64,000 nucleotides of DNA from Sporosarcina sp. ANT_H38 (lineage in GTDB: Bacteria; Bacillota; Bacilli; Bacillales_A; Planococcaceae), in the NCBI RefSeq assembly GCF_008369195.1, contig NZ_VOBC01000001.1, positions 372,001 to 436,000 on the forward strand, given 5' to 3'. Positions 18,661 to 28,223 of this stretch are shown here, piece after piece; the first letter of the stretch is position 1; every line of letters begins with the position of its first letter. The position numbers and the translations under genes are program-made. The notes under the pieces were generated by a model. That model did no database searches, had not been told where the DNA came from, and worked only from the letters and a program-made list of their open reading frames with translations.

Positions 18661-20067
18661 ATGTCTAATTGGAAAAATGAAGCTTTGAAAAGGCGAGAAT
18701 CACTTATACATGATTTACAAAATTTAATCGCCATCCCTTCTGTACTTGATGAAAGTGTGGCAACTGAAGATTTACCATTCGGACCAGAGCCTAAACGTGC
18801 GCTCGACTGGCTTTTAGAAGAAGGCCGCAAAGCGGGAATGCTTGTGAAGAATGTAGACAATATGGCGGGACATATTGAGATGGGGGAAGGGGATGAACTC
18901 CTCGGAATCCTTTGCCACGTAGATGTCGTTCCGGCAGGAAGTAATTGGTTACATGACCCATTTGGAGGCGTTGTCGAGGACGGCAAGCTGTTTGGTCGTG
19001 GTGCTATTGATGATAAAGGCCCCACGATAGCTGCTTGGCACGCGATGAAAATAGTCCGAGATTCGGGTGTTGCACTGAATAAGCGGGTTCGCCTCATTAT
19101 TGGGACTGACGAAGAAAGTGGCTTTCGATGTGTGAAGCGTTATTTTGAAAAAGAAGAAATGCCGACTATTGGATTTGCACCAGATGCCGATTTTCCAATT
19201 ATTAATGCGGAAAAAGGGATTGCTTCTATCCTTTTTAAGCAAAAAGCAGTTATGGATGATGAACAACTTCTGCTATTCAAGTCGGGAAACCGGACAAATA
19301 TGGTTCCGGATTATGCGGAGGCGCACCTGGCAGAACAAGTTGAATTTGACAATGAACAGTTCGTTACCTTTTTAAATATTCATGATGTTACAGGGGGAGT
19401 TGCCATTGAGAGCGGTAATACCGTCATCAGTTTAAATGGAAAATCAGCACACGCGATGGAACCTGATAATGGTGTCAACGCTGCTGTACTTCTGGCTTCT
19501 TTCTTGAATCGTATTTTAAAAGAAGGTCCATCAAAAGACTTCACACAATTCATGTTTGATGCTTTTGCTAATGAGTCGCGAGGACTTTTCCTAGGTTTGG
19601 CGTTCAATGATGAAATGTCAGGCGATACGACACTGAATGCGGGAATCGTGACATACAATCCGGAAAGTGGTGGGGAAATAAACGTTAGCCTGCGTTATTC
19701 AGTCAGCTATCCATTTGAGGCGAAATTGACAACATGCATGGAACGGTTAACGGAAACACCTTTTTCGGTCGATATCGGATCGAACTCTGCGCCTCATCAT
19801 ATGGACGCAAATGACCCGCTGATACGGACCTTGCAAGAGGTGTATACTGATCATACCGGAGAACCTGCTGAGTTATTGGCAATCGGGGGAGGTACATATG
19901 CCCGAGTCCTTGAAAAAGGAGTTGCTTTTGGAATGCTGTTTCCTGGCAGGGAAGACGTGGCTCATCAGGCAGATGAATATATTTATATAGATGATTTAGT
20001 GAAGGCAACTGGGATTTATGCAGATGCAATTAGCCGACTCGTATCTGAAAAAAGGAAAGGGGAATAA
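18661..20067 (+). CDS. pepV: Dipeptidase PepV
   Basis: A 468-residue M20-family zinc dipeptidase. Metal-ligand motifs are C-H-V-D-V-V-P-A-G (about 87), G-R-G-A-I-D-D-K-G-P (about 116), D-E-E-S-G (about 150), a D-A-D-F-P segment and the late G-G-G-T-Y-A-R. It cleaves dipeptides in the cytoplasm and tolerates D-Ala at the N-terminus in related enzymes. GAAAGAAGG lies before ATG 18661. The D-amino-acid aminotransferase gene starts two bases after its stop, which supports a joint role in D-amino-acid and dipeptide turnover. Confidence 0.93.
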   Translation: MSNWKNEALKRRESLIHDLQNLIAIPSVLDESVATEDLPFGPEPKRALDWLLEEGRKAGMLVKNVDNMAGHIEMGEGDELLGILCHVDVVPAGSNWLHDPFGGVVEDGKLFGRGAIDDKGPTIAAWHAMKIVRDSGVALNKRVRLIIGTDEESGFRCVKRYFEKEEMPTIGFAPDADFPIINAEKGIASILFKQKAVMDDEQLLLFKSGNRTNMVPDYAEAHLAEQVEFDNEQFVTFLNIHDVTGGVAIESGNTVISLNGKSAHAMEPDNGVNAAVLLASFLNRILKEGPSKDFTQFMFDAFANESRGLFLGLAFNDEMSGDTTLNAGIVTYNPESGGEINVSLRYSVSYPFEAKLTTCMERLTETPFSVDIGSNSAPHHMDANDPLIRTLQEVYTDHTGEPAELLAIGGGTYARVLEKGVAFGMLFPGREDVAHQADEYIYIDDLVKATGIYADAISRLVSEKRKGE

Positions 20068-20069
20068 GG

Positions 20070-20924
20070 ATGACAGTTTATTTTATTGATGGACAATTCA
20101 CAGAACGTGAAGGATTGACTATTTCGATTGATGACCGAGGTTATTATTTTGGAGATGGTGTGTATGAAGTAATTAAAGTATATGATGGAGAATTGTATAC
20201 TGCTGAAGAACATATTAATCGTTTATTTCAAAGTGCTACAAAGATAAAGATGACTATTCCTTATGCTGAAGTGCAATTGATGGAGATTGCACGTGAATTA
20301 GTGGAGAAAAATAACATTGTGGTTGGACACGTTTACATCCAAGTGACACGCGGATCCGCTCCGAGAATTCACCATTTCCCTAATCCGTCAGTACCGCCAG
20401 TCGTGACTGGATATGCAATCAACAATCCGAGACCTATAGTAGGTATAGAAAATGGAGTAGCGGTTAAGTCAGTAGCAGACGTCCGTTGGTTGCGTTGCGA
20501 TATTAAAAGTCTTAACTTGCTCGGCAATGTACTTGCTAAGCAAGAAGCGCATGAGGCGGGTTGTATAGAGGCATTGCTTCACCGTGACGGTGTTGTCACG
20601 GAAGGTTCCTCATCGAACATGTTTGGGGTAAAAGATGGAATAGTCTATACTCATCCTGTGACAAATCTTATTTTGAATGGAATTACTCGTCAAGTGTTAC
20701 TTGGACTATGTGAAGAACAAGGAATTCCAGTCGTTGAGAAATCCTTTACACTGGATGAAGCTTTTGCAATGGATGAATTTTTCTTGACGTCAACAACATC
20801 TGAAGTGATGCCAGTCATTTCTATCGATGGACATCCTGTAAGTTCTGGAGTAATAGGACCCTTGACAATGAAGTTACAAAAAGCATTCAATGCACAGATC
20901 CCATCTTTTATTTCGGGTGAATAA
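20070..20924 (+). CDS. dat: D-amino-acid (D-alanine) aminotransferase
   Basis: A 284-residue PLP fold-type IV enzyme. The PLP lysine lies in D-I-K-S-L-N-L-L at about residue 145, and the family motifs D-R-G-Y-Y-F-G-D-G-V-Y-E-V near the start and E-G-S-S-S-N in the middle are present. It makes D-glutamate from D-alanine and 2-oxoglutarate for peptidoglycan. The pepV stop and this start are separated by GG only, with AAAGGGGAATAAGG as ribosome-binding site, so translation is probably coupled. Confidence 0.94.
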   Translation: MTVYFIDGQFTEREGLTISIDDRGYYFGDGVYEVIKVYDGELYTAEEHINRLFQSATKIKMTIPYAEVQLMEIARELVEKNNIVVGHVYIQVTRGSAPRIHHFPNPSVPPVVTGYAINNPRPIVGIENGVAVKSVADVRWLRCDIKSLNLLGNVLAKQEAHEAGCIEALLHRDGVVTEGSSSNMFGVKDGIVYTHPVTNLILNGITRQVLLGLCEEQGIPVVEKSFTLDEAFAMDEFFLTSTTSEVMPVISIDGHPVSSGVIGPLTMKLQKAFNAQIPSFISGE

Positions 20925-20956
20925 TAGTGTACAGTATGTGATTGGAGTGAATGAGC

Positions 20957-21937
20957 ATGGCGCAACTTGTTAAACTGCTCGACTATGTCTCCCGTTACGA
21001 ACAAGATCTTACGCGCTACCCTTCGCAGTATATCCGTTTAAAAAGGTATCAATGGGAACGTATGAAGACCCAGTGGGAAAGTGGAGCGGATTTATCGGAA
21101 TGGCATCAGGAGAATGAAGAAGTAGAAGAACCGGAAGAGAGTAAATGGTTTTCCCCTCTACTCCGGGTCTTCGGCCAACGTAAAGATGTTGAGGCAGTGC
21201 AAGAACACGACAATAGCGAAGATGAAAAAAGTGATGAAGAAGATAGTTTTGGATTTAGACCAAATCTAATTCACACCCCCTCAAGCCTCGAACATTTAAG
21301 AAGACTTTATTTGGAACAGCTTTTTCATTTTCAAATCAAGTGGGTAAGTTCGACGTTAATGGACAAGTCAAGAGTGGATTCACGTTTTTTCCGAGATTCA
21401 CTTTTACGAAGTTTCGCTCAAAATCTTCCGGATAATTATTTATTATTTTATTATCCAATCTTGCTATTGAAGAAAGCACCTGTTGAACTAGACATTATTA
21501 TTGTGACACCTGTTGAGTGCATGTGTATTACCGTGCTTGAGAAAGAGGACGTTGCAGCCTTTAGTGGGAGTGGGGACAGATTTTGGCTAAAGAAGCTAGG
21601 GGAAAAAGAAACGAAATTTCTTAGTCCGCTTATAGCGCTAAATAGAACTGAAAAAATTGTTTCTAGTATATTGAAAGTACAAGGAATCGATTTCCCTGTA
21701 CGAAAATATTTGATTTCACGTAACGGGTATATCGATCACCCAGGTTCGGCATTTGATGTTGATATTATTGATAGACGGTCATATGATGACTGGTTTTCCT
21801 CCCTTCAGAAAATGTCAGTTCCGATGAAGTCTACGCAATTCAAAGCAGGCCAGGCAATACTTGACATGGGGCAAACAACTTCAATAAGTAGATTATTTGG
21901 CGAAGATGATGAACAACAAACAGAAGAAGAGCAATAA
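20957..21937 (+). CDS. NERD-like domain protein of unknown function
   Basis: 326 residues in this reading. A charged linker rich in E and D spans about 45-90. The C-terminal two thirds resemble the nuclease-related NERD fold: helix K-S-R-V-D-S-R-F-F-R-D-S-L-L, strand Y-L-L-F-Y-Y-P-I-L-L, then E-L-D-I-I-I-V-T and I-T-V-L-E-K, matching D..(I/L)E-x-K of PD-(D/E)xK proteins. ATG 20957 is preferred over 20951 because GGAG at 20944-20947 is too close to the latter. It lies between dat and trmB; the assignment is tentative. Confidence 0.6.
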   Translation: MAQLVKLLDYVSRYEQDLTRYPSQYIRLKRYQWERMKTQWESGADLSEWHQENEEVEEPEESKWFSPLLRVFGQRKDVEAVQEHDNSEDEKSDEEDSFGFRPNLIHTPSSLEHLRRLYLEQLFHFQIKWVSSTLMDKSRVDSRFFRDSLLRSFAQNLPDNYLLFYYPILLLKKAPVELDIIIVTPVECMCITVLEKEDVAAFSGSGDRFWLKKLGEKETKFLSPLIALNRTEKIVSSILKVQGIDFPVRKYLISRNGYIDHPGSAFDVDIIDRRSYDDWFSSLQKMSVPMKSTQFKAGQAILDMGQTTSISRLFGEDDEQQTEEEQ

Positions 21938-21969
21938 CCTATAAATAGAAATAGAAAAGAGTGTATACA

Positions 21970-22614
21970 ATGCGGCTTCGCAATAAACCATGGGCAAGAG
22001 ACTACATGGCAGAACACCCAGATATCTTATTAGCAGAACCAGAAAAAATGATGAATGGTTGGCATACCCTTTTTGGTAATGACAACCCAATACACATTGA
22101 AGTTGGATCAGGAATGGGCCAATTTATCATCGGCATGGCAATTGCCAACCCGAATGTGAATTATATAGGAATAGAGCATTTTGATAACGTTATCGTATCT
22201 GCGCTTGAAAAGGCTGTTGAAGCAGGGAAGCCATCAAATTTACGACTATTTCGTGCAAATGGAATGGATCTTACAAAGATCTTCCACAAAGGTGAAATAG
22301 ATCGAGTGTTTTTGAATTTTTCCGATCCATGGCCGAAAACGAGAAATGCTAAAAGAAGGTTAACGCATAAAACGTTTTTAAAGCTCTATGAAGAAGTACT
22401 TGCTGAAGGTGGAGAAATTCACTTCAAAACAGATAACCGTCTGTTGTTCGAATTCTCGCTTGTCTCAATGTCTGAGTACGGTATGAAGTTAGGTTATGTA
22501 TCGCTTGATCTGCATGCAGAAATGCCGGAAGATAATATTATGACTGAATATGAAGAGAAGTTTTCAGCAAAAGGACACCCGATTTATAGGCTTGAATCTC
22601 GATTTGCTAATTAA
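21970..22614 (+). CDS. trmB: tRNA (guanine-N7-)-methyltransferase TrmB
   Basis: A 214-residue SAM methyltransferase forming m7G46 in tRNA. Motif I is E-V-G-S-G-M-G-Q-F, followed by the family hallmark N-F-S-D-P-W-P-K at about 115-122 and H-F-K-T-D-N. ATG 21970 (M-R-L-R-N-K-P-W-A) gives the normal family length and N-terminus. The frame extends to GTG 21961, but with worse spacing from the weak AAAGAG site. Confidence 0.95.
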   Translation: MRLRNKPWARDYMAEHPDILLAEPEKMMNGWHTLFGNDNPIHIEVGSGMGQFIIGMAIANPNVNYIGIEHFDNVIVSALEKAVEAGKPSNLRLFRANGMDLTKIFHKGEIDRVFLNFSDPWPKTRNAKRRLTHKTFLKLYEEVLAEGGEIHFKTDNRLLFEFSLVSMSEYGMKLGYVSLDLHAEMPEDNIMTEYEEKFSAKGHPIYRLESRFAN

Positions 22615-22618
22615 TCGC

Positions 22619-22720
22619 GCATTAACGGGCAGTAAAATCCTGATTTCAAGTCTTTGAGGATGTAAGAAGACTTGAAGATGGGGATGAAGAAAATCCCGCT
22701 GATTGAAGAATAACTATTTG
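22619..22720. repeat. Intergenic structured repeat with 10-bp hairpin
   Basis: The segment has TTAACGGGCAGTAAAATCC on the left and AAAATCCCGCTGATTGAAG on the right. Between them is a perfect TTCAAGTCTT / AAGACTTGAA stem (22645-22654 with 22667-22676). The outer CGGG/CCCG ends can also pair. From memory, the CGGGCAGTAA ... CTGATTGAAG ends occur in repeats of other Bacillaceae genomes. No coding potential. Confidence 0.55.
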
Positions 22721-22754
22721 ATTGAATTAGACCAGGGAATGGGAGGATGTTTCT

Positions 22755-23600
22755 ATGGATACATATACATTTCATGATATGACGTTGACATGGCTGGATG
22801 GTAGTGGCAATTTTTTAGATGGTGGTACTATGTTTGGGGTTGTTCCAAAAGCGCTTTGGTCAAGGCGCTATGAAGCGGATGAACATAATCGTATAAAAAT
22901 GAGAAACGATCCTATTCTAATTCAGTATGAAGGAAAAAATATATTGATTGACACGGGGCATGGAAAAGGAAAACTTAGTGAGAAGATGATGAAAAATCTA
23001 GGTATTGTTGAAGAGGCTAAGGTTTTGGGGAACCTTGCTGAGCTTAGTTTATCACCGGAAGATATCGATATTATTCTTATGACACACTTGCATAATGACC
23101 ATGCAGCAGGTTTAACGGAATGGCGTGAAGGGAGTCTTGTTTCAGTTTTCCCGAATGCTGATATCTATGTTTCACAAACCGAATGGAATGAAATGCGTAA
23201 TCCGAATATCCGTTCAAGGAATACATACTTGAAAGAGAACTGGGAACCTGTACAACAACAGGTGAAGACATTCGAGGGAAGCATCTCTATTATTCCAGAA
23301 ATCGAAATGATTCATACAGGTGGTCATAGCGATGGCCATAGCGTTATCAAATTGACTCAAAATGGTGAAACAATTCTCCATATGGCCGACATTATGCCTA
23401 CGCAAGCGCATAATAATCCGTTATGGGTTCTAGCTTTTGATGATTACCCAATGACGTCAATTTTTGCAAAAGAGAAATTGATGAAAGAAGCGCTTGCAGG
23501 GGGCTACAAATTCATTTTTTATCACGACGCCTACTATAGACTTGTGAAATGGGATGTAAGTGGAAAAGAAATTATCGAATCCGTTAAAGTATCTATATAA
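22755..23600 (+). CDS. ytnP: Metallo-beta-lactamase-fold lactonase (YtnP family)
   Basis: A 281-residue MBL-fold hydrolase with the metal-binding motif T-H-L-H-N-D-H-A-A-G at about 110-119, a later histidine in H-T-G-G-H-S-D-G-H and a C-terminal D-A-Y-Y. YtnP proteins open lactone rings of acyl-homoserine-lactone-type signals and interfere with quorum sensing of competitors. GGGAGG lies seven bases before ATG 22755. It stands alone and ends in a strong terminator. Confidence 0.85.
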   Translation: MDTYTFHDMTLTWLDGSGNFLDGGTMFGVVPKALWSRRYEADEHNRIKMRNDPILIQYEGKNILIDTGHGKGKLSEKMMKNLGIVEEAKVLGNLAELSLSPEDIDIILMTHLHNDHAAGLTEWREGSLVSVFPNADIYVSQTEWNEMRNPNIRSRNTYLKENWEPVQQQVKTFEGSISIIPEIEMIHTGGHSDGHSVIKLTQNGETILHMADIMPTQAHNNPLWVLAFDDYPMTSIFAKEKLMKEALAGGYKFIFYHDAYYRLVKWDVSGKEIIESVKVSI

Positions 23601-23601
23601 T

Positions 23602-23647
23602 AAAAACCGTCACATTACCGGGGAAATCCGGAAATGTGACGGTTTTT
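23602..23647. terminator. Bidirectional terminator between ytnP and ytzB
   Basis: Stem AAAAACCGTCACATT / AATGTGACGGTTTTT with a GC-containing loop. A-run and T-run on the two sides suit both convergent genes. Confidence 0.9.
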
Positions 23648-23717
23648 ATAATAGATTAAGAAAGTATAAGTTTTCACCCTTAACCGGTGTCTATTTCTAA
23701 ACGTTCGGGGTATTGTT

Positions 23718-24032
23718 TTATGCTTTTACTAACTCAACAACTGTACCCGTTTTTGCATCTGCTGCAAATTCGAATTGTTCTAGTTCGCCTTCTTTAATGC
23801 GCGAAATGCCACCGCGGTAAACATCCATTGTAATGACGTTGTTCTTGAATGGCTCAGTTTTCATGACAATCCATGAGCCATCTATCGGACCTTCACTTTT
23901 AAAGGCATCTTTTATTGTGTTTAATACAGAATCAGCTGATACATTTTGGTTAACGCGATCGATTGTTTCGCTGACAACAATACCAGCTGCAACTCCCGTT
24001 AATACACCTGCAAGGAAATCTGTTAATTTCAT
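23718..24032 (-). CDS. ytzB: PepSY-like small membrane protein (YtzB-like)
   Basis: 104 residues: one N-terminal membrane segment (L-A-G-V-L-T-G-V-A-A-G-I-V-V) followed by a small domain with I-D-G-S-W-I-V, Y-R-G-G-I-S and an F-A-A-D-A-K-T-G-T-V-V end typical of PepSY-type domains. Its site of action is at the membrane and its partner is unknown. The gene order (ytnP, ytzB, ytoP) matches B. subtilis. Confidence 0.7.
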   Translation of the reverse strand: MKLTDFLAGVLTGVAAGIVVSETIDRVNQNVSADSVLNTIKDAFKSEGPIDGSWIVMKTEPFKNNVITMDVYRGGISRIKEGELEQFEFAADAKTGTVVELVKA

Positions 24033-24207
24033 TCTAATTACCCCCTATAGTCGGTATTTCAAACAGTGTACCACAAATTTACTTATCTTTGCCAAGTAAG
24101 TATTTAGAGGGGATAATTCGACTTCCGAATTAAACGGTGGATAGTTTCTGAATAATCGACTACACTATTTATAGTAGGATATACATAAAAAGTGGGGGGA
24201 CTATTCA

Positions 24208-25281
24208 ATGCAAAAAGATACACTTGAAATGTTTAGAACTTTGACTGAACTTCCAGGTGCACCGGGTAATGAGCACGCAGTGCGTAACTATATGCGTGGG
24301 GAACTTGGTAAGTATTCCGATGAGCTGATTCAAGATAACCTCGGCGGCATTTTCGGTATACGAAAAGGACCTAAGGATGGTCCGCGTATATTGGTGGCGG
24401 GTCATATGGATGAAGTCGGGTTTATGGTCAGTCAAATTACCGACAACGGAATGATTCGTTTCCAGCCGCTTGGCGGATGGTGGAACCAGGTGTTGCTTGC
24501 GCAGCGCGTGGAAATTATTACAGAAAATGGTCCAGTTATAGGGGTCATCGGATCGATTCCTCCGCATCTGTTAAGTGATGAATTGCGCAATAGACCTATG
24601 GATATTAAAAACATGTTGATTGATATCGGCGCAGATGATAAAGAAGATGCGAAGAAAATCGGCATCCGCCCAGGTCAACAAATTGTTCCGGTCAGCCAGT
24701 TTACTCCTATGGCGAACAACAAGAAAATACTTGCCAAAGCGTGGGATAATCGCTACGGTTGCGGACTTGCAATCGAGTTATTGAAAGAAGTGCATAATGA
24801 AAAATTGCCTAATAATTTGTATTCCGGAGCTAACGTTCTTGAAGAAGTTGGCCTCCGCGGTGCTGCGGCGTCCGCAACGATGATCAATCCGGATCTGTTT
24901 TTTGCACTTGATGCAAGTCCAGCAAATGATGCAACAGGTGACAAAAATGAATTTGGTCAACTAGGCAAAGGAACATTACTTCGTATATTTGACCGCTCGA
25001 TGATTACTCACCGTGGTTTGCGTGAATTTATCCTTGATATGGCGGAAACACACAATATCCCTTATCAGTATTTCATCTCGCAGGGCGGAACGGATGCAGG
25101 GCGCGTCCATACGTCGAATGAAGGAGTTCCGAGTGCTGTAATTGGTATTTGTTCACGCTACATTCACACATCGGGATCAATCATCCATACGGACGACTAC
25201 GCCGCGGCAAAGGAGCTTCTCGTGAAACTTGTTAAAGCGTGTGATAAGACTACGGTAGAAACAATAAAAAACAACGTATGA
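24208..25281 (+). CDS. ytoP: M42-family glutamyl aminopeptidase (YtoP)
   Basis: A 357-residue cobalt/zinc aminopeptidase of the PepA/FrvX type. Metal ligands are visible in A-G-H-M-D-E-V-G-F (about 67), W-D-N-R (about 180), L-E-E-V-G-L-R-G (catalytic Glu, about 212), D-A-S-P (about 234) and G-G-T-D-A-G (about 293). It acts as a cytosolic oligomer removing N-terminal residues from peptides. GTGGGGGGAC precedes ATG 24208. A hairpin terminator follows directly. Confidence 0.92.
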   Translation: MQKDTLEMFRTLTELPGAPGNEHAVRNYMRGELGKYSDELIQDNLGGIFGIRKGPKDGPRILVAGHMDEVGFMVSQITDNGMIRFQPLGGWWNQVLLAQRVEIITENGPVIGVIGSIPPHLLSDELRNRPMDIKNMLIDIGADDKEDAKKIGIRPGQQIVPVSQFTPMANNKKILAKAWDNRYGCGLAIELLKEVHNEKLPNNLYSGANVLEEVGLRGAAASATMINPDLFFALDASPANDATGDKNEFGQLGKGTLLRIFDRSMITHRGLREFILDMAETHNIPYQYFISQGGTDAGRVHTSNEGVPSAVIGICSRYIHTSGSIIHTDDYAAAKELLVKLVKACDKTTVETIKNNV

Positions 25282-25288
25282 TCTGAAT

Positions 25289-25326
25289 CCGTCCTTGCGC
25301 TTTAAAATTGCGTATTGGACGGTTTT
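25289..25326 (+). terminator. Terminator after the M42 peptidase gene
   Basis: CCGTCC (25289-25294) pairs with GGACGG (25317-25322); inner GCGC/GCG pairing and TTTTCT follow. It overlaps the leader of the next gene. Confidence 0.65.
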
Positions 25327-25354
25327 CTATTTGGATGAATGGAGGAGAATACAA

Positions 25355-25876
25355 ATGGAATTTATGATTGGGTCCACAAATCCCGCAAAAGTGAACGCCG
25401 CTAAGAAAGTTCTGGCAATTCACTTTCCGAAGGCACTTCTTGCTGAGGCTGAAGTTGGATCAGGTGTTTCTGAACAGCCTTTTGGTGATGATGAAACCAG
25501 GCTCGGTGCTATCAATCGTGCACTGCGCGCTGCGGGTATGAAAGTGGGGGTAATTGGAATTGGGCTGGAGGGAGGTGTCCGTATTCTTGAAGGACAGATG
25601 TATCTTTGTAACTGGGGTGCATTGAAACTTCCTGATGGGACAAAGTTTACTGCGGGAGGCGCGCAGATTCCATTGCCGAGGGAGATTGCAGATGAGTTGA
25701 GGGCAGGGAAAGAACTGGGACCGGTTGTAGATTTTTATTTCAAATCGAGTGGTATCCGAAATAAAGAAGGGGCTATAGGTATGTTGACAGCGAACGCTGT
25801 AAAACGTGATGAGCTATTCGAACATGTATTACAACTCCTAATAGGACAATATAAATACCATCTAAAGTCTCAATAG
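25355..25876 (+). CDS. DUF84 / inosine-xanthosine triphosphatase-like protein
   Basis: 173 residues of the YjjX/DUF84 family. It starts with the nucleotide-binding G-S-T-N-P-A-K-V-N-A, and G-L-E-G-G-V lies in the middle. Family members hydrolyse non-canonical ITP/XTP and so clean the nucleotide pool. ATG 25355 follows GGAGGAGAATACAA. The frame extends upstream to 25295 through the preceding terminator, which is not credible coding sequence. Confidence 0.82.
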   Translation: MEFMIGSTNPAKVNAAKKVLAIHFPKALLAEAEVGSGVSEQPFGDDETRLGAINRALRAAGMKVGVIGIGLEGGVRILEGQMYLCNWGALKLPDGTKFTAGGAQIPLPREIADELRAGKELGPVVDFYFKSSGIRNKEGAIGMLTANAVKRDELFEHVLQLLIGQYKYHLKSQ

Positions 25877-25944
25877 GTTGCAACTACTTTGAAACAACAT
25901 TAAAATGATAAATAGTGTTTAAATTAATGATTGGGGGAAATCGA

Positions 25945-26460
25945 ATGTTCCGACAGTGGAAATTCATATTCCTGTTGGCAATATCCGTATTAGCGCTTGC
26001 GGCATGCGGTAAGTCGCTCGACGAAAGTGTCACTTCAGGGGTCGAAGGGGCGAGAGAAGCATTTCATTCGAACGATAAAAATCGCACAGAAGAAATTGAC
26101 GGTATTAAACTACACAAGCCTGTTGGTTTTAAAATTAGTGATAAGTCAGATGCACAAAATATTGTCTTTACAAAAAACGAAGAAACTTTCATCCTTTTCG
26201 TCAATCCAAATGAAGAGAGTGACAGTAAACTGTTTTATGATTTGCTTCTGGCAGATAAAAGCAAAGAAATTATCGAGCAAGCAACATTTACAGATGCAGG
26301 TACATTCGGCTTTACAGCGGTAGTGAAAAGCGACAATGACGAAGTTGAGCTTATTACTAGCGTTGGTGGATCCAAAATGACCACTATGACGAAAAAAGGA
26401 AACATTGAAAAAAACCTAATAAGAATGATGGAAATCGTACGTTCTATCAAGCAGGATTAG
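25945..26460 (+). CDS. Hypothetical lipoprotein
   Basis: 171 residues with a lipoprotein signal peptide: F-R-Q-W-K, a hydrophobic stretch and lipobox L-A-A-C. The mature part is hydrophilic with an alternating beta-rich pattern (F-I-L-F-V-N-P, V-E-L-I-T-S-V). Not recognised beyond that. TTGGGGGAAA lies before ATG 25945. It occupies the place where B. subtilis carries the thioredoxin-like ytpP before ytpQ. Confidence 0.7.
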   Translation: MFRQWKFIFLLAISVLALAACGKSLDESVTSGVEGAREAFHSNDKNRTEEIDGIKLHKPVGFKISDKSDAQNIVFTKNEETFILFVNPNEESDSKLFYDLLLADKSKEIIEQATFTDAGTFGFTAVVKSDNDEVELITSVGGSKMTTMTKKGNIEKNLIRMMEIVRSIKQD

Positions 26461-26512
26461 AAGCACCTTTCTGAAAAAGGATATGAGAGTATAAGTGTTC
26501 CGACACGGAATA

Positions 26513-26668
26513 GTGTCTAGGCGCCAGCCGTGCTTGCAAGGATGCAGGTATGCTGTTAGGAGGGATTGAACTACATCCCTCCTTGTTGCGATAGGACGTC
26601 GCGATTTAAGACTGCCTTCCTTTATCGACTTATGCCTGTCGCGTCTAGAAGGCGCCTTACGCTTTTTA
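26513..26668. repeat. Dispersed intergenic repeat
   Basis: Begins TGTCTAGGCGCCAGCC and ends GTCGCGTCTAGAAGGCGCC followed by TTACGCTTTTT. It shares GTTGCGA-AGGA-GTC, a TTCTTTATC-like stretch and TTATGCCTGTCG with the copy at 34553-34738. The GGCGCC ends and AGGAGGGATT/AATCCCTCCT-like inner parts can fold. It fills the space between the lipoprotein gene and ytpQ. Confidence 0.6.
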
Positions 26669-26690
26669 TATGAAAGGAGGAATTATGTAG

Positions 26691-27509
26691 ATGAATTCTG
26701 CGCAGCTTGTTGAACTATTAAAAGAGCATCTTCCGTCCGAGCATTTCAAGTGGCGGTTTGATCGGAAAACAGATAAGGTTCGTTTAGAGCATTCGGTTCT
26801 GAAAAAAGGAATGGATATTTCGCTACCTGAAATTCTTGTGAAGTATGAACAGAAAAAAGAAGCTGCAATAAATGAAATAGTCTACACAATCGGTGAGACA
26901 TTCAAAGCAATGGAAAAGGAGCAATTGAAAGGGTTTTCTGTTGAAAACACTATTTATCCAGTAATTAGGTCCTCATCATTTCCCGGGAAGTCTGCAGCCG
27001 GACATCATTTTCTTACGAAGGAACACACAGCTGAAACACGTATCTATTACGCACTTGACCTTGGAACGACCTATCGGTTAATTGATGAAAGTATGCTGGA
27101 GAACCTTGGAATGACTGAACAGGAGATAACAGAGTCTGCGTTATTCCGTGTAAGAGCATTACCGACTGCGATGAAGAAGGATGAAGTGTCGGGTAATATA
27201 TATTACTTTATCAACAATAACGACGGTTATGATGCGAGTAGAATATTAAACAGCGCATTCTTGAAAGAGATGGAAGGCAAGATTGAGGGGCATATGACCG
27301 TCTCAGTCCCTCACCAAGATGTGCTTATTATTGGTGATATTAGGAATGATACAGGGTACGATGTACTTGCTCAGATGGCTATGCATTTCTTTACGACAGG
27401 CTCTGTACCGGTTACATCATTGTCATTCATATATGAAGATGGAAAACTGGAACCAATTTTTATCATGGCGAAAAATCGTTTGGCAAGAAGGGAAGGAAAG
27501 AAAAAATGA
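26691..27509 (+). CDS. ytpQ: DUF1444 protein YtpQ
   Basis: A 272-residue cytoplasmic protein of family DUF1444, function unknown, found before ytpR in Bacillus-like genomes. AAAGGAGG (26673-26680) is followed by A-A-T-T, an ATG immediately closed by TAG, and then ATG 26691, ten bases from the ribosome-binding site. The start at 26691 is therefore firm despite the nearer dead-end ATG. The last four bases overlap the ytpR start (ATGA). Confidence 0.88.
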   Translation: MNSAQLVELLKEHLPSEHFKWRFDRKTDKVRLEHSVLKKGMDISLPEILVKYEQKKEAAINEIVYTIGETFKAMEKEQLKGFSVENTIYPVIRSSSFPGKSAAGHHFLTKEHTAETRIYYALDLGTTYRLIDESMLENLGMTEQEITESALFRVRALPTAMKKDEVSGNIYYFINNNDGYDASRILNSAFLKEMEGKIEGHMTVSVPHQDVLIIGDIRNDTGYDVLAQMAMHFFTTGSVPVTSLSFIYEDGKLEPIFIMAKNRLARREGKKK

Positions 27510-28111
27510 ACGTGTTTTATAACTTAAATGGTGTTGGAGATGTATTGCTTGTACAAATTGCAACTACAGGTCCAGAAGCCATCATAACTAAATCATATGG
27601 AGATGTTACGTTAATCCATGACGAAGTGACCGGAGAATTGGCTGCTATTAACCTTTTTAATGCATCATCTTACATCAAAGTCGAAGCGGCGGGAGAAGTT
27701 GAGATGACTGAAGAAGTGGTTAGCCAACTACAAGAAGCACTTCTGAAGAATGGTGCTGAGATCAAACTTGACGTAGATATTACACCGAAATTCGTTGTAG
27801 GACATATTCTTACAAAAGAAAAGCATCCGAATGCTGATAAATTAAGTGTCTGTATAGTCGATGTAGGCAGCGAAACTGTTCAAATAGTTTGCGGTGCACC
27901 AAACGTAGATGCAGGACAGAAGATTGTTGTCGCAAAAGTAGGAGCTGTTATGCCTTCAGGGATGGTTATTCGTGATGCAGAACTGCGAGGAGTTCCATCA
28001 GCCGGAATGATTTGTTCAGCTAAAGAACTTGGTTTGCCTAACGCGCCCGAAGAAAAGGGGATTTTAGTGCTAGACGACCAGGCAATTGTAGGGGAAATAT
28101 TCACTAAGTAA
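27506..28111 (+). CDS. ytpR: tRNA-binding-domain protein YtpR
   Basis: 201 residues. The C-terminal half is an EMAP-II/PheT-type tRNA-binding OB fold: V-V-G-H-I-L, H-P-N-A-D-K-L, V-C-G-A-P-N-V and [10 protein letters not shown]. The N-terminal half is a domain specific to YtpR. It probably binds tRNA or a related structured RNA in the cytoplasm. The start overlaps the ytpQ stop by four bases, so the two are translationally coupled. Confidence 0.9.
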   Translation: MNVFYNLNGVGDVLLVQIATTGPEAIITKSYGDVTLIHDEVTGELAAINLFNASSYIKVEAAGEVEMTEEVVSQLQEALLKNGAEIKLDVDITPKFVVGHILTKEKHPNADKLSVCIVDVGSETVQIVCGAPNVDAGQKIVVAKVGAVMPSGMVIRDAELRGVPSAGMICSAKELGLPNAPEEKGILVLDDQAIVGEIFTK

Positions 28112-28116
28112 AAGAA

Positions 28117-28148
28117 CAAAAAGCGTGCCGTTAAGGCACGTTTTTTTA
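28117..28148 (+). terminator. Terminator of ytpQ-ytpR
   Basis: Stem AGCGTGCC / GGCACG with a GTTAA loop and T7. Confidence 0.88.
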
Positions 28149-28163
28149 TTTCACTGATTTGAT

Positions 28164-28193
28164 TTGATTTAGTTGTGTCAATACTGTTAAAAT
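28164..28193 (+). promoter_or_regulatory. Candidate sigma-A promoter of sftA
   Basis: TTGATT (28164-28169), an 18-base spacer and TAAAAT (28188-28193). Transcription would begin near 28200, leaving almost no leader for ATG 28206 and favouring the TTG start at 28224. Confidence 0.5.
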
Positions 28194-28223
28194 AGACTGA
28201 TTGACATGAAAAGAGTGATAGTC

